A DNA stretch of 64,000 nt from positions 62,001-126,000 of the forward strand of contig JAHLKD010000050.1 in NCBI GenBank assembly GCA_025526935.1, given 5' to 3'. This DNA is from Cladochytrium replicatum (Eukaryota > Chytridiomycota > Chytridiomycetes > Cladochytriales > Cladochytriaceae). A program made the position numbers and the translations under genes. Under the pieces are notes generated by a model, which did not search any database, was not told where the DNA came from, and was given only the letters and a program-made list of their open reading frames with translations. Positions within the stretch are counted from its first letter, which is position 1. Every line of letters begins with the position of its first letter. Positions 54,621-64,000 of this stretch are shown here, piece by piece.

Positions 54621-56552
54621 ATGGCAGACTGGTCAGTTCTCGAATCGCTCATCCTAGTGCAAGCTGTCCATATAGAAGGTGGCCAGCATGCCGTAAGCTG
54701 GCCAGCTGTTTCGAAGCTACTCAGGCAGCACCCGCTTTTGGCACGTCCCCCAGAGTTTTTTGCACCGAAGGTTGAGATGTCGTGAAACAACTTTCCAAAA
54801 ATGCTCATCTTCTCTGCTTACCTGGCTTCTTAGAGCTGTTCCACAAAGTTCACCGAGCTAATCCGCACCATTGACTTGTGAGTCATGTCTATTGACGAAA
54901 CCTGCGATAATGTTAATCTCTTTTTAACTCAGGAGCACCACGAACACTCGCAACTTGGATGGTACGCGCTCAAGGAATATAGATCTAAAGATATTATCTT
55001 AACAGGAAGTTTGTTTGTTTGTCCAGACACTCCGATCGCCCGACTTGCGCAACGGTTACACGAGCAGCGCGTTCAAGAGCTTGAGAATGCCCTTAAACAA
55101 TATGAAACTCAATTCAGGTTATTCAACTTACATGATTTCAATTCGATCTTTCTGAAAACGTTTTGGGATGACAGGCAGCTGATGCAGGAGATTGACGATA
55201 TTCGAACTGGAAAGAAGGATCATGAGCTGGAGATGGAGATTCGACAAGCAGTTGAACCAGAAGATTCTGCTGAGATTAAAGAAGGGGAGATTGAGCCGAT
55301 CGACGGTGCACCATCGAATGTGCAGCAGTCAATCGCGGGAAAAGAGGTTGTTGAACATGAGATCGAGGGAGAGAATGTGGTTGAGACTGCTGATGTGATG
55401 GAAGTTGAAGAATTCGTGACACCGGCTCAGGATATGGACGTCGACGAGCCAGTAACGCCTGCAGGTCCTGAGGTGCCTTTTGATATACCTGCGGATCAGA
55501 CTTCGCGTCTGCCGTCTGAAGAACAGATGACCGCGAGGCCAGCCGATGAACCTGCAGGATCGGTTTCGGTAGAACCTGAAATGCCAAGGGAGATCACAGA
55601 CGCGATCGCACTGAAGCAGGAAGCAGTCGATGACCTAGTTGCACCATCTGTCCCGCTTGGAGTCGGCTCGCCACAAGAATATTCACCGTCTCCACCTCCC
55701 ATGACGCTTCTTGGAAAAGAAGCGGCCGAGCGCAGGAAAAGCAAGAAGCGGACGCGGGAGGATTTCGAGGACGGAGAAAACGACGACACTTCGGGCACTG
55801 GTGAGTGTTGGTTTCGTTTGTTGTGGGCAGCACGGAGCCAACTGTCCAGAGGCAGAGACCGTGCCGTCTTCAAAGAAACTGGACGAAAAGCGAAAGAACT
55901 GGAAGAAGACGAGCATGATGATCTGGAATAAGATCGCCGACCACCGATACGGAAACGTGTTCAAGCAGGCTGTGAAAGAGGAGGTGAACCCGCAGTACTA
56001 TAAAGTCGTGAAGAAACCGATGACGTTGAAAACTATCAAGAATCGTATCCGTGATGGGGTGCGCGGAATTGACATCTCGATTTTGCAAATCTCTTAACCT
56101 TTTTTTTTGTTTCAGGAGATTAAGACGACAGCTGAATTTCATCGGGATCTGCTCATCATGGTCACAAACACAACCATGTACAACAGCGAGCACTCGGATG
56201 TTTACAACATGGGCCTGGAGATCAAAGACTTTATCGATGCGGAAATGCGCAACCTGATCTTCTTTGATGTACCCACACGCCGCGCAAGCGTGACACCGGA
56301 TGTGGACGCATCAAGTAACCAGGTGGGTATTCCAGATTGGATGGTTATATTTCGTGATTTAATAGTGATTATTTGGTTTTATAGGATATGCCGTTTTCGG
56401 AAGCGACGGATATACCGTCAAGCCCTGCTGCATCGTCGAGTACGGGCGTTCCTGGACGTGCTTCAACACCTTCAGGTTCTGCAGGAGGCTCTGCAAGGGG
56501 CCGACCCGTCGGACGGCCACGCGGAAGAGGCAGACCTAGGAAATACGAGTGA
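54621..56552 (+). CDS. BRD8-like bromodomain protein, NuA4-type
   Basis: The N-terminus matches the BRD8 family: WSVLESLILVQAVHIEGG, SWPAVSKLL, ARPPEFFAPK, then across an intron CSTKFTELIRTIDL. A coiled-coil follows (LAQRLHEQRVQELENALKQY, QLMQEIDDIRTGK), then about 200 acidic, Pro-rich disordered residues. The bromodomain is IWNKIADHRYGNVFKQAVKE, YYKVVKKPMTLKTIKNRIRD, FHRDLLIMVTNTTMYNSEHS. Here the acetyl-lysine Asn lies in MYNSEH. The tail carries AT-hook-like RGRPVGRPRGRGRPRK. In animals BRD8 is a subunit of the NuA4/TIP60 histone acetyltransferase complex. About eight exons; junctions were chosen by GT-AG ends and phase. Confidence 0.85.
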
Positions 56553-56647
56553 AGATGGTAGATTTCTAATATTTAAATTCCTTTTGGATGTACGATAATC
56601 AGACGGTGGTCTATTCGATCATTCCGTATTAAATATTCAAACATAAC

Positions 56648-58482
56648 TCATCCTAAAACACGGATCCCACTCAAAAGGAATCCACCACTTCCACTTGTCA
56701 TCATGTGGGGATGAGTCCCAGAATCGTAGACAGGCACCTTGAATCCAGCGTCAGTCGTTCTTCTCATTGATGTAAGCTATTCAAAATACCTGGTACTCCC
56801 TCAACCAACTTTCCGTGATACTCGCGTTAACAAAGTGTGGAGACTTGCGCATATACATGAAGGAGGTGAGGAGTGGCTAGTTCCAGCAGGCTTGTAAGAA
56901 ATGTGAAGTGATGCCCAAGAATTCGCCCCACCTCTCTGTACGCATGGTACACTACGGCCGGACGACCTCCAGCGAGGAAAGGATAGAGTGCGTCAAGAAC
57001 TGTAGAAGGATCGAACCGCGAAGCGCAGATCAGCCTATCAACATCAATCATTAGTCTGATGCCAAAGGCGAATTAATCCCCGGAAGCGCACCCGTCAAAA
57101 TCACGAGGTGCAAACACCTCTCGCTTCCGCTGGATTTTATCGCCACGCTTCTGCCGACGCCGGATACGTTCCTCGTCCAACTCTTGATCCCACATTTCCT
57201 CGTCTGACATTATTGTTGTTAGCAACAATTGGAGAAATCGTACATGTAATTTACCTCCTTCGAAGGAATCGAGTTCTCCCCATGCCATCGGAACAATCAT
57301 GTCCAGTTGCTCGCGCGGGAAGTTGAGCTGCTGAATCAGGTCGAGTGATGGCGAGGACGTGTGTTCATGGACCCAACCTATAGTGCCAAAGCCTGAAAAA
57401 GACCGACTCCAGTGAACCACCATCCTTATTGATACTCAAACATCAGTATGTACCTCCCATTCGCTCGAGCATTGCGCCGACTACGAGACCTCCGCAATCG
57501 TCCACGACAAGCAACTTGCTTCCCGCACGCACGTTTCCGTAGGACAAGAGTTGGGATAGTGTATCCACCCTCATTTCCCTTGCACAGAAAATGAGCAAAA
57601 CCGCAAGCAGAATACCGATAGAGGTACCTCGTTTTGAATGGCTTATACATTGCGTAGTATTCGCACAACACCCTGGCGCTCATCCTCAGTGGCACAAATC
57701 CTTTTGAAAACCTAAACATGAGAGGAAATTCAATCATGCAGAATGAAAGCGTGGAGATGATGCCCACTTCTTCTCCTTTTTCTTGATGTACTTCGCTTTT
57801 GAGAATTCTGTCTTGCTCTCGAAAGTCGCACTATTGCTGATGAGCGACTTAATAACTGACTGAAACACTATTTAAGTGAATGGACAGAAAGAAGGTCTGG
57901 AACAAGTCCTACCTGACTAGACATCTCGCCCTTCAGACTTTCCTTCTTAAGCTGTTCGATATCGACATGCGAAAGCTTTTGTGCGTCTCTGGTGTCGATC
58001 AACTCCCGATTATTGGCGTTTTCATCTGCCGTGATTTCTGGTTTGAATGGTGAGACAAGTTCACAGCGATTCGCGTGGGGGTAGTAAAACTCACCCATCA
58101 TATCAAGTAGCGATCCAGCGACAGCTCTCCGAACTCTGTTCTTCGAAAATATCTCATATTGAACTTCGTACGGCAATCCCAACAGATCGGCGGTGACCAC
58201 CGAACCGAATTTCCCAAAGCTAACAGTTCTACGTTTACGGAAGAGCTGACGCATTTAGACTTTCCATCTACGCCGAAATCAAAACACGCACGTTTCTTTG
58301 CCGATCAGAGCCAACTTCAGGTTTCCGCTGGGTAGTTTGAACATGACCCAGTGGCCCGACTGGATCAAGTCGGGATTCGACGAATCAAAGGCACGAACGC
58401 TTCCGCTCCCGTTATCCTGCTTTGAACTCTCGTTCATGGCATGCTGTTCTTGTGATGCATCTGCAACTTCGTCGACTTCCAT
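56648..58482 (-). CDS. TRM6: tRNA m1A58 methyltransferase non-catalytic subunit Trm6
   Basis: Partner of Trm61 that makes 1-methyladenosine at position 58 of tRNAs (yeast Gcd10). About ten short exons. In order: VMFKLPSGNLKLALIGKE, VSFGKFGSVVTADLLGLPYE, DTRDAQKLSHVDIEQLKKES, then ISNSATFESKTEFSKAKY, FVPLRMSARVLCEYYAMYKP, KLLVVDDCGGLVVGAMLERM, GWVHEHTS, LICASRFDPSTVLDALYPFL, then ITESWLREYQ, THPHMMTSGSGGFLLSG and a stop. The last two motifs fix the C-terminus and its exon. Divergently arranged with the fatty acid synthase gene, about 640 bases apart. Confidence 0.88.
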
Positions 58483-59121
58483 CGTAAATTTTCAACGAGA
58501 GCACAGCAAAGTGCGGCGCAGAGACCGGCTTTTTTTTCGGTCTCCGATTCTAGCTGCATTTTTGATATTATTACTAAGGTTCTGTTATTGTCCTCTGGTT
58601 GTGCTTCGGCGATGTTTCATCGTTGCAGTTTTTTCCTTCTTTCCTTCTTCTCCCCCAACGTGGTGGGTGGCTTGCTCACCTTCCCCCATCGATTTGGGGC
58701 CGTCGCGTCGTGTCTGACCCAATGTCTGTCCGGTTCCCACGCTGTCCCCATCGCCCCATCCGGAGGATCACCGCTCATCGTGGCTGGATATCGTTTTACT
58801 TAAGTCTTGTCTATCGCTGGCTTGCGAGCCCATCTAGCGTTCGATCCTGGTGAGAGAGAGAGTGTGTGTGTGTGTGCGCTTTGATTGCATTGGCTTGCTA
58901 TCTGATGGCCCACTCCTGATCCATGCTGATCGGCTCGCCATTATGAAGCAGATATTCCCTTGATCCTTCTCTACGTATATCGCTTCTTCTCTTTTGTCGA
59001 TCCCGTTGATCCGTAAGTGGCCGTTACGATTCAACTTCCTTCATTAACTCTGTGATCCCCCATCATCATCGTTAGTTAATCACAAACCCCTTCCAACCAT
59101 CTTCACTTCGAGAGAAAACAA
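58483..59121. promoter_or_regulatory. Divergent promoter region of Trm6 and fatty acid synthase
   Basis: About 640 bases between two divergent start codons. Pyrimidine-rich stretches occur around 58620-58680 and 59040-59110, next to the FAS start, as is common in fungal promoters. A GA run followed by GT dinucleotides lies at about 58853-58878. I cannot assign transcription-factor sites with confidence. Confidence 0.55.
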
Positions 59122-62100
59122 ATGGCTTCGACCGAAGGACAAACTCACCGCCCCACTCGCCCTCTCGCCATCAAACAGAACGGCACTGAAGTCGTTCTGA
59201 ATGTTCCGCTAGACCTCTGGCCCGTTGCTGAGCAGGTCAAAGAAGCTATTTCTTCGTCGCCAGAGCAGTCGGAAACCTCGCCGATCGAGCTTTACTTGCA
59301 CGTCGTCGAGGTCGCCGTGAAATTGACAGCCTCTGATTCCGCTGCTCTGGATGCTCGTGTTCCTTTCCTCTCAACAGTTTTCAGTCAACTTCATTCCCAA
59401 CATATCAAGTCCGCCGGCATACACAGCGCTTGTCGCAGTTTACCAGTCGAACGCCGCCGATTGGTTCTCCGCAACTATTACGCTGCCGTTGCCGAGCTCA
59501 AGAAACATGACGCGCTCGCGGCCGATGTGTCGCTTGACAGCTCGTCTGCGCTTTTCGACGCCGTACGTTCAGGAAAAGCATCTATCTTTGCTGTATTCGG
59601 AGGACAAGGAAACGTGGAGGAATACTTTGAGGAGCTCGTTACGCTGTACGAAACGTACGAAGCTTTTGCACGCCCGTTTGTCGCACAGGCTGCTGTCACC
59701 TTGGACCAGCTTTCGACTTCACCGGAAGCGACCGCCGCACATGCCGCCCGGATCGATGTCATTCGGTGGCTTCAGAAGCCTGAAACCCGCCCATCCACCG
59801 AGCAACTCCTCATCACATCGCGTAGTTTACCCTTGATTGGGCTCACCCAATTGCTCAACTACTGGATTATGGTGAAAGTTCTCGGCCTCTCGTTTGGTGA
59901 AGTTCGCGACTTGGTCGCAGGTTCGTATTCTAGGCTTGTTGTCTATAACAATTTTTTGCTAAGCGTTCTCTTTTTTGCAGGTACTACTGGTCACAGTCAA
60001 GGTGTCGTTTCCTCCGTTGTCATCTCGGCCTCCTCGACCGAGCAGGAATTCCGCGAGAACACCCAGAAGGCGCTCGGACTCCTGTTTTGGATCGGACTGC
60101 GAACCCAGAACGCTTTCCCTGCGACAACCATCAGTCCCAACATCCTTCAAGATTCGCTTTCGAGCAATGAAGGTGTTCCAACTCCTATGTTGGTAGTTAA
60201 CGGTATGTGATCACTTTTCGTCTGTTCGGGCAACATTCTCACTAAAGTTAATTTCAGGGCTACGTCACAGTGACGTTCAAACTCATGTTGATGCAACCAA
60301 CCAGCACTTGCCTGAGGACCGCCGGATTCACGTCGCGTTGATTAATGGGCCGCGTTCCATCATCTGCACTGGCCCTCCTCAGTCTCTGTACGGTCTCAAC
60401 GTTGCTCTACGAAAGTTGAAGGCCAACCCGTCAGAAGACCAGTCTCGAATTCCATTCTCGCAAAGGAAGATTCGATTTTCATCTCGCTTCTTGCCTGTCG
60501 CCGAGCCTTTCCACTGCGAGTATCTTTCATCGGTGCCCGAACAACTCGCGACTGACATCAAGCAGTTCAATCTCGAGTTCGATGGAGCTTCTCTTGCTAT
60601 TTCGGTGTACAATACCAACACTGGTGAGTCCAAATCATTAGTTTTCTTTGCGTGTTCTGAACTTTCATTTGAATCAGGGGAGGACCTTCGCAACAACGAG
60701 CGTCTTACGTTGTCGCTGGTCGAGCAAATTTGTGTGCAAGCAGTGCACTGGGAGCTCGCTACCAGCGCAAAGGCAACCCACATCCTGGACTTTGGTCCTG
60801 GTGGCGCGTCTGGGGTTGGAGGGTTAACCTACCGCAACAAAGAGGGAACCGGAGTTCACGTTGTTCTTGCCGGTGTCCTCGAGGCATCTTCAGGTCTTTT
60901 GGATACCACGCAGATCTATGACTCAGACCCTGCGTCCGTCCAGTTTGCTCCTAACTGGGCGGAACTCTACCGCCCTCGCCTTCTCCGTATCGCATCGACT
61001 GGTGAAGTGCACCTCGACACCTCGTTCTCCCGTCTACTGTCGAAGCCGCCGTTGATGGTCGCTGGTATGACGCCTTGTACGGTGCCCCACGAGTTCGTTT
61101 CGGCTATCATGAACGCTGGATTCCACGTCGAGCTTGCAGGAGGTGGACAGCACACCGAAGACTACCTCCGCAACCGCGTCCAGCAGATCATGGAGCTCGT
61201 CCCGCCAGGAGAAGAAATCACTCTGAACATCCTGTTCCTCAACCCCCGTCTATGGGGATTCCAGTACCCTGCCGTGCAGGCCATGCGTCGAGAGGGTATC
61301 CCGATGGGTGGTATCACGGTTGCCGCTGGTGTGCCGTCACTTGATGTCGCCGATGGTGTCATCAAAAACCTCAAGGCCGCTGGACTTCGTCATGTCGCCT
61401 TCAAGCCTGGGTCGGTTGAGACGATCCGCCGCACTATAGCAATTGCGCAGGGTAATCCCGATATGCCGATTGTGCTTCAATGGACTGGTGGTCGTGGTGG
61501 TGGACACCACTCCTTCGAGGACTTCCACCAGCCCCTGTTGGAGACATACGCTGCTATTCGTCGACAGCCGAACATTGTTTTGGTCGTTGGATCTGGATTC
61601 GGTGATGCTGAGGGCACGTTGCCTTACCTCACCGGAGAGTGGAGCACCAAGTTCGACTATGCGCCAATGCCGGTCGATGGTGTTCTCTTTGGTTCTCGTG
61701 TGATGGTTGCTAAGGAAGCCTTGACCTCCCGCGAAGTTAAGGAGCTCATCGTTGCTGCTCCTGGTAAGTATTTCAGATGGTTGCATTGTTCGAATCTGAC
61801 TTGATACAACTTCAAATAGGCATCACTGATGAGCGCATGTGGGAGCGAACGTACAAAGGCGAAGTTGGTGGGATTATCACTGTGAAATCTGAACTCGGTG
61901 AACCCATCCACAAGATTGCCAACCGGGGGATCAAGTTCTGGAAAGAGATTGATGACACGATCCTCAGTCTTCCCCGTGAGAAGCGTCTTCCCGCTCTGTT
62001 GCAAAAGCGGGACTACATTATTCAGCGCCTCAACGACGACTATCAGAAGCCGTGGTTCGGAAGGAAAGCAGACGGATCTATCTGCGACCTTCACGAGATG

Positions 62101-64000
62101 ACTTACAAGGAGGTCTCGGACCGGATGTTCGAGCTTCTCTATGTGCATCACCAGTCGAGATGGATTGACTTTACGCTCCGAGACACCATGGGCGACTACC
62201 TTCGTCGTGTTGAGGAGCGTTTCACCAATGCGCCAACGGTGTCGATGCTCCAGAGTTACTCTGTGCTTGACAAAGAACCTCGTGAACTGTTGGAGCTCTT
62301 TTTTACGCGCTTCCCGGATGCAACGGTCCAGCCTCTCACTCAGGAAGATGTGTTCCACTTCTTGACGATCACCACGTACCCCTGGCGCAAACCCGTTCCC
62401 TTCATTCCGGTGTTCGACGACAGGTTCGAATTCTGGTTCAAGAAGGACTCGCTTTGGCAATCCGAGGATTTGGATTCGATCGTTGGGCAGGATGCTCAGC
62501 GTGTTGCAATCTTGCAGGGACCCGTTGCTGTCCGCCACAGCATGATCGTTGACGAACCGGTTCGAGACATTTTGATGAACATCTACACAAAGCAAATCGA
62601 AGTCATCAAGAGCCTTTACTATGATGGAGAGGATGACAAGATTCCGACCGCGGAGTTCTTGGCACGTCGTGAGACTACGGCTCCTGCGCAGAAGCTGAAG
62701 GGAGTTTCGGTCACGGAATTTACGCAGGAGGACGGTACTGTTACAGTGATGTACGAACTGTCCGCCAGTAACTCAGCACTCCCCGAAACATCTGCATACT
62801 TGGAGTTCCTTGCGGGAGAGGAGTACAACTGGCTCCGAGCACTCTTGTGCACCGAATCAATCGTGCAGGGGAAGATGCTGGTACCGAACCCACTCCAGCG
62901 TCTTCTTCGACCGCGTACTCTTCAGACTATTTTCGTGAAATACGATGCCGAGAAGAAGCCGGTTGCGCTGACCGTGTACGACAAGAAGGCCACGGAAGCG
63001 ATTCCGTCGCGCGACCCTGCTATGTTGATCACTGTTGAAGGCAGCGAAGTGAAGGTCACGCTTTACGAGAAGTGTGAGAAGGAGCGCGTGCCGCTTCAGT
63101 TCTGCTTCGTGTACAAACCGCAGCAGGGTCACAACCCCATCCACGAGGTGATGGAGGGCAGGAACAAGCGGATAAAGGATTTCTACGCTGGCCTCTGGAG
63201 TGTCGACCTCACCAGCCAGTCTCTGAAGCCGACGGACACTTTCAAATGCTCGTTCAAGATTCCGTCGCAGATGGCCGAGAATTTCACCGAGGTGATCGGG
63301 AACCGTGCCGAGCTCTATTACGCGAAGGACAAGGACACTAATGCAACCACTCGTGCTACGCCCATGGACTTTGGTATCGTGGCTTCCTGGCGTGCGATCA
63401 CGACTCCGATCTTGTTGGAGGAGCTGGACGGTGACTTGCTCCGACTTGTCCACCTGTCCAACGAGTTCCGCCTGTTGAACGGTGGCAGATCGCTTATGGT
63501 CGAAGACGTGATAGACACCGAAGCGATTGTGGACTCCATTACCATTTCCGAGGCTGGAAAGACCGTCGCTGTTAGGGCCACTTTGAGCAAGGACGGGAAA
63601 CCACGCATGGAGATTCTGACGAGTTTCCTGTTCCGTGGGAAATTCTCGGACTATGAGAATACCTTCCGTCGCACCAAGGAGAAGCCCATGCAGGTGGTGC
63701 TGAAGTCGAAGAAGGATGTCGCCGTTCTGGAATCAAAGCCGTGGGTCGAGTGGAACGCAGACGCGCCGACTCTTACGCCAGGCTCAATCTTGATCTTCCG
63801 TTTGCACACTTTAACCCGGTTCAAAGATGCTAAGACTTTCTCGGAGCTTGAGACAACTGGTTCGGTCTACATTAAGACAACTCGTGAGACCATCGAGATT
63901 GGAAAGGTCATCTACCACCACTCCAGCGGGACAATCCACGGTAACATCGTGTTGGAATACTTGAACCGCAACGGAACCCCGATCGAGCAGGCGGTGAACT
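59122..64000 (+). CDS. FAS1: Fungal fatty acid synthase, beta-chain region (5' part)
   Basis: Start of the cytosolic type I FAS. Introns at 59921-59980, 60203-60257, 60624-60677 and 61764-61819. The acetyltransferase domain contains IFAVFGGQGNVEEYF and the nucleophile motif GHSQG, whose upstream residues lie across the first intron. The enoyl reductase domain begins near KPPLMVAGMTPCTVPHEFVS and includes LAGGGQHTEDYLRNRV and WTGGRGGGHHSFEDFHQPLL. A central domain (MWERTYKGEVGGIITVKSEL) and the beginning of the dehydratase region follow. The malonyl/palmitoyl transferase lies beyond base 64000. In many fungi beta and alpha chains are separate genes; whether they are fused here cannot be seen. 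ATG at 59122 follows a pyrimidine-rich leader. Confidence 0.95.

Overview
The window is nuclear DNA of a fungus. Genes are broken by short GT-AG introns (roughly 45-70 bases), and the translated products include fungal-type cytosolic fatty acid synthase, Svf1, an Stf2-like protein, low-molecular-weight thioredoxin reductase, and secreted proteins with Thr-rich or GPI-type tails. ELMO-domain, SDF2-like, BRD8-like and ATRX-like genes, which budding yeasts lack or have lost, point to a filamentous or zoosporic (possibly early-diverging) fungus. I cannot fix the phylum from the sequence alone.

Housekeeping blocks frame the window. On the left (1-8.5 kb) are the start of an MFS transporter, thioredoxin reductase and the exon-junction helicase eIF4A3. 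A middle island (24.2-28.5 kb) holds an apparently broken SDF2-like gene, Svf1 and an ELMO-domain protein. On the right (42.8-64 kb) are a SAM-domain ATRX-like SNF2 ATPase, eIF2-alpha, an Stf2-like small protein, a BRD8-like bromodomain protein, the tRNA m1A58 methyltransferase subunit Trm6, and the first part of the fatty acid synthase beta chain, which runs off the right edge. A decayed SCP-x-type thiolase lies between the SNF2 gene and eIF2-alpha.

Between these blocks is an accessory landscape of duplicated and decaying genes: two F-box/LRR-like paralogues, three arylamine N-acetyltransferases, two M43-type metallopeptidases with very long Thr-rich tails, an intradiol dioxygenase plus a truncated copy, a small Cys-rich GPI-type protein plus a broken copy, and a secreted streptogrisin-like serine protease with a prodomain.

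The most striking object is at 37.9-39.9 kb: a single gene reading GST - AHSA1/SRPBCC - VOC (glyoxalase fold) - GST, about 635 residues. At least seven broken relics of the same architecture are scattered on both strands (12.8-13.7, 18.5-21.1, 35.3-35.5 and 37.2-37.7 kb). The second-GST part of two relics is still preceded by the end of the VOC part, so the fused state is older than those duplications. With the N-acetyltransferases this suggests a detoxification-rich, fast-evolving neighbourhood; that functional reading is inference.
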